In this document: piece after piece, positions 55,244 through 64,000 of the stretch
Position numbering within the stretch: position 1 is the first letter of the stretch
How the letters are laid out: each line of letters starts with the position of its first letter
Source of the DNA: Nitrospira sp.
Lineage (GTDB): Bacteria > Nitrospirota > Nitrospiria > Nitrospirales > Nitrospiraceae
Direction of reading: 5' to 3'
DNA length: 64,000 bases
Assembly: GCA_036984305.1 (NCBI GenBank)
Contig: BQWY01000001.1
Coordinates: forward strand, 3,555,501 to 3,619,500
The notes under the pieces: model-generated
The model's input: only the letters and a program-made list of their open reading frames with translations
What the model was told of the DNA's origin: nothing
The model's database searches: none
Translations under genes and position numbers: made by a program

Positions 55244-55456
55244 ATGGACGTCACCTGGCAAGATACAGAGGAACTCGGCATTCAACTGCTCGAAGCGCAC
55301 CCCGGTGTGGATCCGCTCACGGTACGCTTTACCGACCTGCATGCATGGATCATTGCCCTACCCTCGTTCAAGGATGACCCCAAGAAATCCAACGAGAAAA
55401 TTCTCGAATCCATTCAAATGGCGTGGTGGCAGGAATTTAAGGACGCGCAGGGGTAA
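55244..55456 (+). CDS. iscX: Fe-S assembly protein IscX
   Basis: The 70-residue acidic protein has VTWQDTEELGIQLLEAHPGVDPLTVRFTDLHAWI and the PSFKDDPKKSNEKILESIQMAWWQEF end typical of IscX (YfhJ). In E. coli it binds IscS and modulates cluster assembly. It is the last gene of the isc operon, 17 bp behind hscA, with site GAGGAA. Confidence 0.95.
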   Translation: MDVTWQDTEELGIQLLEAHPGVDPLTVRFTDLHAWIIALPSFKDDPKKSNEKILESIQMAWWQEFKDAQG

Positions 55457-55501
55457 TCGGGGGTCGGCCTTCCCTCCACGAGTAGTCCAAACGACAACGC
55501 A

Positions 55502-57976
55502 TCACGGCAAAGGGGCTTCTGGCACGGGCGTGTCAGGACTCGGCTGGACCATTACAGGAGCCGGAACGGGCTGCGGAGATGGGAAGACGTCGGGCGAGAG
55601 GTCTTGCCGATAGAAGTCCGCCGGATCCAATCGTGGAGCCGCAGTTTGCGTAGGTTCGGTGCCCCTCGCGAAGAGTTCGACAGAGGTATGTTCGCTGCTG
55701 GTATCGTCGGCCAGCAAACCGGTGTTGTGATCGACCTTGACGTACATGATGTCTTCGGGAATTTCAAACGGGACTACCGGTAGCTGTTGCAATGCTTGTT
55801 GCATAAACCTCACCCAAATCGGTAGTGCCGCATGCGCCCCGGATTCGGTTTCGCCGAGGGGCCGCCGATCGTCGAATCCCACGTAAGTCCCTACAGCCAG
55901 ATTCGGTGTCATGCCGATAAACCACGCATTGGTGTACTCGTTCGACGTGCCGGTTTTCCCCGCCATCGGACGTCCAATAGACTTGGCCAGCTGTCCCGTC
56001 CCACGCTGAATGACATCTTCCATCATGTTCGTAATGAGGTAGGCGGTCTCCTTCGACACTACTTGGCGGGGCTGCACCTGGGCTTCTTCCAACACCTGGC
56101 CGTTTTTGTCTTTGACCATCGTGATCACGTACGGATCGACGCGGGTCCCCTGGTTGCCGAACACCCCATACACCGACGTGAGTTCCATGAGACTGACGCT
56201 CGACGACCCGAGGGCCAAGGACAAATCCGGAGCCAGTGGGCTGGTTACTCCCACCGCCTTGGCGAACTCCACGACGTTCTTGATGCCGATTTTGTCCAGC
56301 AATCGAACGGTCGCCAAATTATGCGAATGCGTCAACGCTTCGCGCAGGGAGACCACACCGTGGAAGCGTCTCCCGTAGTTTTCCGGTTTCCAGATCTTTT
56401 CCTCTTCTTCATCCTCATACACCACCGGGGCATCGAGCACCACACTCGCCGGACCAAGTCCCTGCGCGAGCGCCGCCGCGTAGATAATCGGTTTGAACGC
56501 GGACCCCGGTTGCCGGTGCGCCATGACGGCGCGATTATATTCGCTCCGCGAAAAATCGTATCCTCCGACCATGGCTCGAACAGCGCCGCTGGCCGGATCC
56601 AGCGCAACCAGCGCTCCCTCCACCACCGGTTCCTGCTCGAGCTTGACGTGGATTTGATTTCGTTCGACTTTTTTGACGCTCACCTCGATGACATCCCCGG
56701 GCTTGAGCACGTGCTTGGGGGACGAGACGGTCTTGAAGTCCTTCGTCGGATCTCGCCCCACGAGCTGCCGCTGCGCCCAGGCCATGTCCTCGAACGCCAG
56801 ACGCGCGGTCCTATTGCCGACCTGCACCTGAAAGTGGTCCTTGGTCGCTTTGGTCACGACGCCTTGTACGAATTCCCCTGGATTGGGAAGCGGCGTCTCT
56901 ATCTCATCGGAAGCCAACTGAGTAGGATCCGTGGTCCCCACCGGACCGCGCCACCCTTGACGCTTATCCAACTCCCGCAGCCCGTCCCGTATCGCCTGGT
57001 CGGCGACCTGCTGCATATCCAAGTTGAGGGTGGTGTAAATTTCCATTCCGCCTTTGTACGCGGCACTTTCACCGTATTTCCCGACCAAGTATTGACGGAC
57101 ATACTCCACGAAGTACGGTGCGACGCTGTCCGCGCTGAGCCGACGAAAGACGAGCCGCTCGTTGATCGCTGCCTCGCGCTCCGCGGGAGTGATGAACCCG
57201 GCTTCCTCCATGCGTCCCAGCACATGCTCCTGCCGCTTCTTGGCCCGCTCCGGAGACCGCAGCGGTGAGTAGTGATTGGGAGACTTTGGGAGCCCGGCCA
57301 GAAGCGCGGCCTCGGGCAGCGTCAGATCTTTGAGTTCCTTACCAAAATACGTGTCTGTCGCCGCTGCGACCCCATAGGCCCCTTGCCCGAAATAAATCTG
57401 ATTGAGATACAGCTCGAGAATCTGTTCCTTGCTGAGAATCAGTTCCATTTTGTAGGCGAGGATCAGCTCTTTCACCTTGCGACTGAACGTGCGCTCGGAG
57501 GAGAGAAACAAGGACCGCGCCAGTTGCTGGGTAATGGTGCTGGCCCCTTCCACTCGCCCGCGACGACGAAGATTCGTCACTGCCGCCCGGGCGATGCCGA
57601 CGAAGTCGAGGCCGGGATGTTCGAAAAACCGCGCATCCTCGACCGCGATGACGGCATTGATCAGATTCTTTGGCATCTCAACCAGTGGCGTGACAATGCG
57701 ACGTTCGATGAAGAATTGACCTATCAATTGGCGATCGTCGGAGTACACACGCGTCACCTGGCTCGGCTGGTAGGTTTCGAGCATGTCGAGGGCAGGCAGA
57801 TCTTGGGCGAAATACCAGAGCGTGCCGACAGCGGCGCTCGCCCCGAGTACGGCACATCCAAGACCGGCCAACAACGTGACCTGCCACCATCGCCAGCGAC
57901 GTCGAGACGGGGGCCCGTTTGACTCGCCCGATTCGGAGGAGTAGCGGCTGAAAGGGGGTTTCGACTCGTCTAACAT
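55502..57976 (-). CDS. mrcA: Class A penicillin-binding protein 1A
   Basis: I choose ATG 57976 (MLDESKPPFSRYSSES), giving 824 residues; the frame is open upstream but runs to the typA start. A basic cytosolic stretch is followed by one membrane helix (WWQVTLLAGLGCAVLGASAAV). The GT51 glycosyltransferase has EDARFFEHPGLDF and STITQQLARSLFLS. An OB-like insert (about 350-480) and the transpeptidase follow, with serine motif GSAFKP, SHN and KTGTSNEYTNAWF. It polymerises and cross-links peptidoglycan in the periplasm. The proline-rich tail (PSPQPVPAPVMVQPSPDTPVPEAP) is probably disordered. It is convergent with the isc operon. Confidence 0.93.
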   Translation of the reverse strand: MLDESKPPFSRYSSESGESNGPPSRRRWRWWQVTLLAGLGCAVLGASAAVGTLWYFAQDLPALDMLETYQPSQVTRVYSDDRQLIGQFFIERRIVTPLVEMPKNLINAVIAVEDARFFEHPGLDFVGIARAAVTNLRRRGRVEGASTITQQLARSLFLSSERTFSRKVKELILAYKMELILSKEQILELYLNQIYFGQGAYGVAAATDTYFGKELKDLTLPEAALLAGLPKSPNHYSPLRSPERAKKRQEHVLGRMEEAGFITPAEREAAINERLVFRRLSADSVAPYFVEYVRQYLVGKYGESAAYKGGMEIYTTLNLDMQQVADQAIRDGLRELDKRQGWRGPVGTTDPTQLASDEIETPLPNPGEFVQGVVTKATKDHFQVQVGNRTARLAFEDMAWAQRQLVGRDPTKDFKTVSSPKHVLKPGDVIEVSVKKVERNQIHVKLEQEPVVEGALVALDPASGAVRAMVGGYDFSRSEYNRAVMAHRQPGSAFKPIIYAAALAQGLGPASVVLDAPVVYEDEEEEKIWKPENYGRRFHGVVSLREALTHSHNLATVRLLDKIGIKNVVEFAKAVGVTSPLAPDLSLALGSSSVSLMELTSVYGVFGNQGTRVDPYVITMVKDKNGQVLEEAQVQPRQVVSKETAYLITNMMEDVIQRGTGQLAKSIGRPMAGKTGTSNEYTNAWFIGMTPNLAVGTYVGFDDRRPLGETESGAHAALPIWVRFMQQALQQLPVVPFEIPEDIMYVKVDHNTGLLADDTSSEHTSVELFARGTEPTQTAAPRLDPADFYRQDLSPDVFPSPQPVPAPVMVQPSPDTPVPEAPLP

Positions 57977-58094
57977 GGGGACCGAGAGGACTTTGAACAG
58001 TCCTCTACATCTTTTCCAACTTACAATGGGCTCCACCAAACTGCAAGCCGGACCGCCTTTCGTGGCGCGCCTGCACGAAGCACGGGACTGCCCC

Positions 58095-58169
58095 TTGCTT
58101 GTGTACAGGCTGTGCTCTCCGGTATACTCCCTATTCGGACGCCTGCCCGTGGGCGTCTTTTTTTTGACC
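58095..58169 (+). promoter_or_regulatory. typA promoter followed directly by a terminator-like leader hairpin
   Basis: TTGTGT (58099-58104) and TATACT (58123-58128), 18 bp apart, look like a promoter. Only about 10 bases later GGACGCC-TGCCCGT-GGGCGTC is followed by eight T (58138-58166), a complete intrinsic terminator 15 bases before the typA ATG. It could attenuate typA or define a very short RNA. Confidence 0.55.
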
Positions 58170-58182
58170 AAAGGCTCTACTC

Positions 58183-60078
58183 ATGTCTCAACCAACAGGC
58201 GCAACGCAGGACCTCCATCCCAAGGGCAAAGCCGGCGGATGGGCGCGTCGGGAAAACATTCGGAACATCGCGATCATCGCCCACGTCGATCACGGAAAAA
58301 CCACGCTGGTGGATGCGGTGCTCCGCCAGACTCATGTCCATCGCAAAATCGACGACATGGGCGAACGCATCATGGACTCCATGGACCAGGAGCGCGAGCG
58401 TGGCATCACGATTCGAGCGAAGAACGCCAGCGTCACCTACCGAGACGTCAAAGTTAACATCGTCGACACGCCAGGGCATGCCGACTTCGGCGGTGAAGTG
58501 GAGCGCACGCTTCGCATGGTCGACGGTGTCCTGTTGCTGGTCGACGCGAAGGAAGGTCCTATGCCACAGACCACCTTCGTGTTGCGGAAGGCCCTGGCGC
58601 TGGGCCACCGCGCCATCGTGGTCATCAACAAGATCGATCGTCCCGACGCCGTCATTGACGACGTGCTGAATCGGACGTTCGATCTGTTCGTGCACCTGGG
58701 AGCGACCAACGAGCAACTGGATTTTCCGGTTGTCTACGCCTCGGCCCTCAAAGGCATCGCGACCGTGGACGCCAACAAACCGGGGATCGACATTAGTCCT
58801 CTGCTGGATACGATCCTTGAGCAGATCCCTGCCCCGATGGTGCATCAGAACGCTCCGCTGCAGATGCTGGTGTTGGCCCTGGCATACGATTCGTATAAAG
58901 GCAAGATGGGCATTGGGAAATTACTTGCCGGCTCGCTGACGAGACGCCAGCAGGTCGCACAGATCCGGCGCGACGGGACACAGCTCCCCGGACGCGTCAG
59001 CGAACTGGCGATCTACTCAGGTTTGGATCGGGTGGATGCCGAACAGGTCGAAGCAGGTGAGATCGTGGCCGTAGCCGGCTTGCCCGAGATTCAGATCGGC
59101 GAAACCATCGCGGACCCGCAACAGCCGGTGGCCTTGCCTCCCGTGACCATCGACGAGCCCACCGTCCAAATGACTTTTGCCGTAAACACCAGCCCATTTG
59201 CGGGACGCGAAGGGAAGTACCTGACCTCCCGACACCTCCGCGAACGCCTCTACAAAGAACTGGAAACCAACGTCTCGCTGCGAGTGCAGGACACCGACAG
59301 TGCCGATCGCTTCCTCGTTGCGGGGCGAGGAGAATTGCATCTCGCCGTGCTCATCGAGCAAATGCGACGCGAAGGCTACGAACTGCAGGTCTCCCAGCCG
59401 GAGGTGATTTTCAGAAAAGACAACGATCGACTGAGCGAACCCTATGAGGACCTGTCGATCCAGGTCCCTTCCGAGTATCAAGGCGCGGTGATCGAAGAGG
59501 TCGGGCGACGGCGGGCCGAACTGCGGCACATGAAGCTCGTCCATTTCGACGGCGGAGGGTCAGAAACGCAACTCGAATACTCCATCCCCACCCGCGGGAT
59601 CATTGGCCTCAAGACCTACCTCTTGGCGAGGACCCGTGGAACGGTCATTCTGCACCATGTCTTTCGAGACTACGCCCCCGTGGCTGCACAGGACCTCGAG
59701 GTTGCACCCCACGGCTCGCTCGTGGCTTTTGAGGATGGCACCAGCACCGGCTACGCCCTGTTCATGACGCAAGAGCGCGGGGCCCTGTTCATCGGGCCGG
59801 GCGTCGACGTGTACCGCGGGATGGTGGTCGGACAAAACAGTCGGGACGAAGATCTCGATGTGAACGTCTGCAAGACCAAGCACTTAACGAACATGCGGGC
59901 GTCCGGATCGGATGAAGCACTCGTACTCACACCGCCGCGTGAGATGACGTTGGAATTCGCGCTCGAATATATCGGACCGGATGAGTTGGTGGAGGTCACG
60001 CCCACGAGCTTGCGTCTCCGCAAGCGGATGCTCAACCCCGAGGACCGCCGCAAGGCCAAGAAAGACCGGAAAGCTTAG
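58183..60078 (+). CDS. typA: Ribosome-associated GTPase TypA/BipA
   Basis: The 631-residue translation-factor GTPase resembles EF-G. G motifs: [17 protein letters not shown] (G1), [11 protein letters not shown] (G2), [15 protein letters not shown] (G3), [10 protein letters not shown] (G4) and YASALKG (G5). Domains III and V and the BipA-specific C-terminus ([46 protein letters not shown]) are all present. It acts on ribosome assembly and stress adaptation. The start has AAAGG about 12 bases ahead, right after the hairpin described at 58095-58169. Confidence 0.96.
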   Translation: MSQPTGATQDLHPKGKAGGWARRENIRNIAIIAHVDHGKTTLVDAVLRQTHVHRKIDDMGERIMDSMDQERERGITIRAKNASVTYRDVKVNIVDTPGHADFGGEVERTLRMVDGVLLLVDAKEGPMPQTTFVLRKALALGHRAIVVINKIDRPDAVIDDVLNRTFDLFVHLGATNEQLDFPVVYASALKGIATVDANKPGIDISPLLDTILEQIPAPMVHQNAPLQMLVLALAYDSYKGKMGIGKLLAGSLTRRQQVAQIRRDGTQLPGRVSELAIYSGLDRVDAEQVEAGEIVAVAGLPEIQIGETIADPQQPVALPPVTIDEPTVQMTFAVNTSPFAGREGKYLTSRHLRERLYKELETNVSLRVQDTDSADRFLVAGRGELHLAVLIEQMRREGYELQVSQPEVIFRKDNDRLSEPYEDLSIQVPSEYQGAVIEEVGRRRAELRHMKLVHFDGGGSETQLEYSIPTRGIIGLKTYLLARTRGTVILHHVFRDYAPVAAQDLEVAPHGSLVAFEDGTSTGYALFMTQERGALFIGPGVDVYRGMVVGQNSRDEDLDVNVCKTKHLTNMRASGSDEALVLTPPREMTLEFALEYIGPDELVEVTPTSLRLRKRMLNPEDRRKAKKDRKA

Positions 60079-60121
60079 GGTAGCTCCGCTCGCACCTTCC
60101 AGGAGGGCATGGTCAACCCTC

Positions 60122-60880
60122 GTGAAGATCAAACGCAAAGCACCGAAACCAGGGAAAGCCGGTCGACCGGCCTTTGTCGTGGGTTGGTCGTTTTCGCTGC
60201 CCACGATCACCGATTTGAAATTTTGGTTCGACCTCGAATACGGTGGGCCGCTGAAGCTCGTACCTGAAAACGGCGCCACCGCCTCCTGCGTCCGGATGAC
60301 ACTCTCTCACATCCAATGGTCGACAAGCCTGGTTTGTCCGCTCCCCGAGGAGGAGTCGGAAAGGTGGCGGCACCAACTTCACTGGGGCCATACACAGACG
60401 GCCGCCATCCTTCATCGCCAAGGGCCTCCCTCGCAGGCACGCGACCTGCAGCTATTCCTCAGCCGGCTCGCCAGAGGATTAGTCCTCCTCAGCGAGGGAA
60501 CGAGCTACGACGTGCATACCGAAGCCTTTGGCAATCCTTCCGATTGGAAGGATCGTACGCTGACCAGCTTTTGGTTGGATGATCATGTGACCGTAATACA
60601 ACCTGAAGCGGAAGATCCAACCTCCGAATGGTTCCGCACAATGGGCCTCACCAAATTCGGCCTGGACGAATTGGAAACGGCCCGCCCGCGCGGCTTGGCT
60701 GGTGGACGGACGATCGAGATATTGATGGACGCCGCCGAGACGATCCTCGATTCGGGACAAAACCCCACCGTAGGATCGACCATTCACGCTGCCCGGAATG
60801 GCCTCACACTCCACATCGTCTCCCATCGCACGCTTCCCCATACCACGGGCCCTCTCCCCATCCGCCGCCTGCAGTGGTAG
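60122..60880 (+). CDS. Conserved-looking hypothetical protein (252 residues)
   Basis: GTG 60122 is preferred, with CAGGAGGG ahead; no ATG lies suitably in this frame. The product starts with a basic stretch (KIKRKAPKPGKAGRPA) and continues as a soluble alpha/beta protein: FSLPTITDLKFWFDLEYGG, HWGHTQTAAILHRQG, LLSEGTSYDVHTEAFGNPSDW, FGLDELETARPRGL. It has no signal peptide or membrane helix. It may belong with DUF4261-like proteins, but I am not sure. It is 43 bp behind typA on the same strand and could be co-transcribed. Confidence 0.65.
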   Translation: MKIKRKAPKPGKAGRPAFVVGWSFSLPTITDLKFWFDLEYGGPLKLVPENGATASCVRMTLSHIQWSTSLVCPLPEEESERWRHQLHWGHTQTAAILHRQGPPSQARDLQLFLSRLARGLVLLSEGTSYDVHTEAFGNPSDWKDRTLTSFWLDDHVTVIQPEAEDPTSEWFRTMGLTKFGLDELETARPRGLAGGRTIEILMDAAETILDSGQNPTVGSTIHAARNGLTLHIVSHRTLPHTTGPLPIRRLQW

Positions 60881-61075
60881 TTCACGGTGAGGCTCCCATG
60901 GACCACACCGGTGACGACAGCAGCAGCCCTTCTCAGGCAGTTGGGAGGGCGTGCACGGCCGGTTCCAAGTGGTTGTGCACTCGGTAGGCCTTTTGCCCGG
61001 TTGACTTCGATTTTCGCCACATGATACGAAAATCACCTTTGCGTATTGCAGATCTTCAACCAGAAGGAGGGTTCG

Positions 61076-61546
61076 ATGGGTGATGCGAAACCAACAGTAA
61101 AGGTCGGCGATACAGCTCCTGATTTCACGCTCAAGGATCAGGACCAGAAGGACGTCAAGCTGAGCGAGTACAAAGGCAAGAAGAATGTCGTCCTGTGCTT
61201 CTACCCGCTGGATTGGAGCCCGGTATGCCAAGGGGAAAACAAGTGTCTAACGGACGATTTCCCAAAGTTTGAGGGAGCCAATGCCGAAGTGTTCGGTGTG
61301 AGTTGCGATAGCTTCTTTTCCCACAAGGCATGGGCCGACGCGCTCGGCCTGAAGCACCGCTTACTGGCGGACATGCACCGCACCGTCTCCAAGGATTATG
61401 GCCTGTACTTCGAGCCCTTGAATTGCTCTCAGCGTGCCACCGTCATTGTCGACAAGAACGGGAAGGTTGGGTACGTAAAGGTGCAAGAGATTAAGGTGGC
61501 GCGAGAAGACAAAGAAATTCTCGCGGCCCTCGAGAAGCTCTCCTAA
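61076..61546 (+). CDS. Peroxiredoxin (AhpC/TSA family)
   Basis: ATG 61076 follows AGAAGGAGGGTTCG; the product has 156 residues. [38 protein letters not shown] is typical of the family, and the peroxidatic Cys sits in DWSPVCQGE (usually FTPVCTxE; here Ser replaces Thr). [17 protein letters not shown] and a later Cys in PLNCSQR may offer resolving cysteines. It reduces peroxides in the cytoplasm. It precedes a thioredoxin-like gene that could recycle it. Confidence 0.9.
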   Translation: MGDAKPTVKVGDTAPDFTLKDQDQKDVKLSEYKGKKNVVLCFYPLDWSPVCQGENKCLTDDFPKFEGANAEVFGVSCDSFFSHKAWADALGLKHRLLADMHRTVSKDYGLYFEPLNCSQRATVIVDKNGKVGYVKVQEIKVAREDKEILAALEKLS

Positions 61547-61565
61547 TCGGTTCTCAACGTGATGG

Positions 61566-61597
61566 CCAAGACCGGGGCGAGTTCGCCCCGGTCTTGG
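61566..61597 (+). terminator. Strong stem-loop after the peroxiredoxin gene
   Basis: CCAAGACCGGGGCGA and its exact reverse complement TCGCCCCGGTCTTGG are separated by two bases, a nearly perfect 15-bp hairpin 20 bases after the stop. It lacks a T-run, so it may be a terminator or an mRNA-stabilising or bidirectional element. Confidence 0.6.
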
Positions 61598-61624
61598 CCT
61601 CGCCACTTCATCTGGATGTCATTC

Positions 61625-61957
61625 ATGGCCGGACAGGTTGAAGACGTCAGTGACGAAAACTATTCCCAGTTTACCGACGCGGCGGCGGCAATCGTGGCAT
61701 ACGGGTTGTCGACCTGCGAACCTTGCAATCAATACGATCCGATCCTCGAGGAAACGGCGGCCAAGTTTCCGACACTGAAAGTCGGCAAGGCCAAGATGCA
61801 CGTACCCGGCCGATGCCGTGAAATCAAGAAGGCGCATATGTTCGAAACCTATCCCACGACCCATTTTTTTTCGAACGGCAAGCTCGTTCTAACTCGCGAG
61901 GGTAAGGTCGAGGCCACAGAATTGGCCGCACTCATTTCAGATCACCTTCTCAAGTAA
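61625..61957 (+). CDS. Thioredoxin-like protein with CEPC active site
   Basis: From ATG 61625 the protein has 110 residues. The fold signature is AAAIVAYGLSTCEPCNQYDPILEETAAKFPTLKVGKAKMHV, with active site Cys-Glu-Pro-Cys instead of CGPC, and a cis-Pro in ETYPTTHFFSNGKLV. No signal peptide, so it should be cytoplasmic. It lies 80 bp behind the peroxiredoxin gene and could reduce it, or serve as another disulfide reductase. The open frame extends to 61559, but that reading runs through the hairpin and is less likely. Confidence 0.85.
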   Translation: MAGQVEDVSDENYSQFTDAAAAIVAYGLSTCEPCNQYDPILEETAAKFPTLKVGKAKMHVPGRCREIKKAHMFETYPTTHFFSNGKLVLTREGKVEATELAALISDHLLK

Positions 61958-62049
61958 CCCTTCTCGCCGACCGGCTAGACATTTCCGTCCGCCATTTCAG
62001 GCGTAACGACCCTATCTCATCCTCTGCCAGGCCACGGTATCATAAGGGC

Positions 62050-62916
62050 ATGCGGGATCAGACTGATTGGCGGATCGTTGTTTTCGAACGGAAATGGCCG
62101 CGATGCCTGACACCAGGGATGCTTTTCCTCAGTCTGATGGCATTCGCTGTCAGTCCTCACGCGCTTGCTGATACCGTGGCCATACTACATGCCGCAAGGA
62201 CCGGTCCGGATGGCGCGGCAATGGCTCTCGTTCCTGACGGCGCGTTCATAATGGGCAGTTCAAATGGACAGGAGGACGAGCAACCGTCGCATGTTGTCGA
62301 GGTCTCAGCCTTTTACATGGATCGCTACGAAGTCACTGTCGCGCAGTATGCGCGCTTCCTTAAAGCCGTCAACGCCGAACGTCCGATGGCCTGGGGAGAG
62401 GCCACGAGCGGGCAGCATGACAACAAGCCGGTAGTCGGAGTCGATTGGTTCGACGCGAAGGAGTACTGTGAATGGGCGGGGAAACGACTACCCACGGAAG
62501 CCGAGTGGGAAAAGGCCGCTCGTGGCACCGATGAACGTCCGTATCCCTGGGGCACTGACCTACCCACGCGCGCGCACGCGAATTTCCATCAGTCCGAGTG
62601 GAGGGGCTACCGAACGGTCATGAATGTCGGACAGACCGAACGAGGCTACAGCCCATTTGGGGTTTACGATCTGGCTGGGAACGTGTGGGAGTGGACGGCC
62701 GATCGATATGAGGCGCAATACTACGCCAACAGCCCGGTCAGGAATCCTCCGGGGCCATCCTTGGGTCCATTGCGGGTCCTCAGAGGGGGTGGTTGGAACA
62801 GCCAGGCGGAACAACTCCGGGCGTCGAACCGAGGCGGGTATCCACCGGCAGCTCATCGAAGCGATTTTGGCTTTCGATGCGCAATGGATGCTACTACACC
62901 AGAAGAGCGACCGTAG
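62050..62916 (+). CDS. Exported formylglycine-generating-enzyme-like (SUMF1) protein
   Basis: The 288-residue product has a signal peptide (core TPGMLFLSLMAFAVSPHALA) and an FGE-sulfatase domain: MALVPDGAFIMGSS, EVSAFYMDRYEVTVAQYARFL, KPVVGVDWFDAKEYCEWAGKRLPTEAEWEKAARG, YDLAGNVWEWTADRY, VLRGGGWNSQ and GFRCAMD. Many bacterial members are not true sulfatase activators but act as binding or C-type-lectin-fold proteins; the two active-site cysteines of FGE are not evident. A periplasmic role is likely. It is convergent with the MotB-like gene. Confidence 0.85.
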   Translation: MRDQTDWRIVVFERKWPRCLTPGMLFLSLMAFAVSPHALADTVAILHAARTGPDGAAMALVPDGAFIMGSSNGQEDEQPSHVVEVSAFYMDRYEVTVAQYARFLKAVNAERPMAWGEATSGQHDNKPVVGVDWFDAKEYCEWAGKRLPTEAEWEKAARGTDERPYPWGTDLPTRAHANFHQSEWRGYRTVMNVGQTERGYSPFGVYDLAGNVWEWTADRYEAQYYANSPVRNPPGPSLGPLRVLRGGGWNSQAEQLRASNRGGYPPAAHRSDFGFRCAMDATTPEERP

Positions 62917-62920
62917 GCCG

Positions 62921-63610
62921 TTACGATGATGCGGACGGCGCGTGCGGCCTGAAGCGAAGCTTGAAGATCACTCGTCGACTTTTCCCTCGATCGGGAAGTT
63001 GGATCTCATCATACACCAGGTCCTGCCGTCCCCGTCCGCTGGCTGACGTCTTTTCCTGGAAGCAGGCATAGGCCCAAGGCACCGCTTGTCGGATCACTTC
63101 CAGGCTCTTCACCATGACGTTCAGCGAGCGTTCCTGGCTCAGCTTGAGGTTATGGATATCGGTTCCACGATCGTCTGTGTGCCCCTCGATGACAAAAGAT
63201 TGGATACGATCTCGAAAAGCCCCGCACAAGAGCGTTGCGTACGTTGGCATGGCCTCGGCCAAGAATCGTTCGGCGGCTCCTGAGAGCGTGCCCTTGTCGA
63301 ACTCAAAATTCAGCAAGGCCTCCGGCACCACGATCTGCAACACGTTGACGTCCAGCGGATCGGCCTGTAACAAGAGGTCGAATCGCCTGAAGTGGTCCCG
63401 CAGGACGGTCTGCAGATCGATGTTCGGCTGACGCACCGTCGGCTCCGGTGATGTGGGAGTGTGGGCTACGGTTTCGGACACCTTCGTGACGTAGGCCGCA
63501 AAGAGCAGCATGAAGATGACCGCGAGCGAGGTCATCAGGTCGGTGACGCCGTGGGTCACGGTCGACCCCTCATGAGGGGATCCGGATGCGCGCATGCGAA
63601 AATGGTGTTC
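62921..63610 (-). CDS. MotB/OmpA-like protein with one membrane helix
   Basis: GTG 63610 (VEHHFRMRAS) is taken, with ATG 63595 as alternative. About 229 residues: a short cytosolic part, a helix near residues 20-42 (THGVTDLMTSLAVIFMLLFAAYV) whose Asp resembles the proton-carrying Asp of MotB, then a periplasmic OmpA-like peptidoglycan-binding domain (LNFEFDKGTLS, FVIEGHTDDRGTDIHNLKLSQERSLNVM, SRRVIFKLRF). It follows directly on the gene at 63624, as MotB follows MotA. The pair could be an ion-driven complex; ZorB of Zorya defence has the same layout. Confidence 0.8.
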   Translation of the reverse strand, partial: EHHFRMRASGSPHEGSTVTHGVTDLMTSLAVIFMLLFAAYVTKVSETVAHTPTSPEPTVRQPNIDLQTVLRDHFRRFDLLLQADPLDVNVLQIVVPEALLNFEFDKGTLSGAAERFLAEAMPTYATLLCGAFRDRIQSFVIEGHTDDRGTDIHNLKLSQERSLNVMVKSLEVIRQAVPWAYACFQEKTSASGRGRQDLVYDEIQLPDRGKSRRVIFKLRFRPHAPSASS

Positions 63611-63623
63611 CACGGTGGAGGAT

Positions 63624-64000
63624 TTAGGCCGCCCCTTTGACCGTCGCACGTTGCCGCAGGTTGGCGAGCCAGCGGAATCCAGCTCCGATATGTTGCGACT
63701 CGTCTCGCTCGAGCACATCTCCAAGATGACGGAGATCCACCGTCAATCGGCCTGCCAATTCGTCCAGTTGTAACTGAGTTCGCTCTTGGGCGTGCCGGAA
63801 ACTCCCGACCGATTGTGTCAGTTCAGCAATCGCCCGCTGCAGATCCTGCATGGGCGTCGCCAGGCCGTCACGCACTCCCTTGGCGATGTCGCCTATGGCT
63901 CGCGGCTGACCAACCGAGGATTCGCGCTGGGCACGCTGCGCAAACGTTTGTACGGCCGAGGTCAGCGCCGAGACCGAAGGCGCCAATCGGTCCGTGATGG
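63624..64000 (-). CDS. C-terminal part of a coiled-coil protein, likely MotA/ExbB-like partner (cut by window edge)
   Basis: The visible 125 residues are helical and Ala/Gln-rich with heptad-like spacing (ALTSAVQTFAQRAQRESS, MQDLQRAIAELTQSVGSFRHAQERTQLQLDELAGRL) and end in FRWLANLRQRATVKGAA. The start is beyond the right edge. The stop is 13 bp before the MotB-like gene. Long coiled-coil tails after a MotA-type channel are known in ZorA and related proteins, but the membrane part is not visible here, so the family is inferred only from the neighbour. Confidence 0.5.
   Translation of the reverse strand, partial: ITDRLAPSVSALTSAVQTFAQRAQRESSVGQPRAIGDIAKGVRDGLATPMQDLQRAIAELTQSVGSFRHAQERTQLQLDELAGRLTVDLRHLGDVLERDESQHIGAGFRWLANLRQRATVKGAA

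Noticed and set aside
55832-57268. 478-codon plus-strand frame opposite PBP1A
   Set aside because: PBP1A motifs are unambiguous on the minus strand; antisense shadow.
61559-61625. N-terminal extension of the thioredoxin-like protein
   Set aside because: It would run through the strong hairpin 61566-61597, and ATG 61625 gives a normal thioredoxin-like length.

Overview
The window looks like a chromosomal segment of a Gram-negative, GC-rich bacterium. The housekeeping half suggests the phylum Nitrospirota (a Nitrospira-like genome). This is inference from gene content: an Isc cluster with a zinc-finger HscB, glnS and gltX flanking two tRNA-Gln genes, secreted WD40/caspase proteins, and SUMF1-type and DUF882 proteins. 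No rRNA or ribosomal protein is present to prove it.

Layout. (1) 1-16.3 kb, minus strand: a broken IS256-family transposase, then four large exported caspase-like (C14) proteins. Three carry 10-15 WD40 repeats. The fourth fuses a caspase to a subtilisin-like domain whose catalytic Ser is replaced by Thr. Two WD40-caspase genes share about 1.6 kb of almost identical 3' sequence, and decayed copies of the 3' tail lie between genes. (2) 17-19 kb: a small protein, an outer-membrane beta-barrel and a divergent XRE regulator, with a repeated motif between the last two. (3) 19.6-25.1 kb: a mobile segment with a winged-helix/AAA-like protein, an unknown protein, an excisionase-like HTH protein, a tyrosine recombinase and a decayed IS3-family element with terminal inverted repeats and a 3-bp target duplication. 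(4) 26.3-33.6 kb: an inverted pair of IS3-family copies (one complete, one truncated) bracketing a visibly A+T-richer four-gene operon: HIT-family protein, four-helix membrane protein, D12-class adenine methyltransferase, and an 881-residue PEP-synthase-like protein fused to a MazG-type pyrophosphohydrolase. This is the best candidate for an undescribed, possibly antiphage, system. (5) 33.7-44.9 kb, minus strand: five lipoproteins made of 3-9 tandem cadherin-like beta-sandwich repeats, with remnants of further paralogues between them. (6) 45-64 kb: core genes.

In the core region, the Isc cluster iscR-iscS-iscU-iscA-hscB-hscA-iscX diverges from a [2Fe-2S] ferredoxin gene, with an IscR-type operator in between. 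It should supply Fe-S clusters: sulfur donor, scaffold, carrier, chaperone pair and electron donor. On the minus strand, gltX, tRNA-Gln(CUG), tRNA-Gln(UUG), a terminator and glnS form a glutamine/glutamate charging block. Then come PBP1A, typA, a peroxiredoxin, a thioredoxin-like protein, a formylglycine-enzyme-like protein and a MotA/MotB-like pair cut by the right edge.

Limits: all family calls are from reading motifs; no searches were run.
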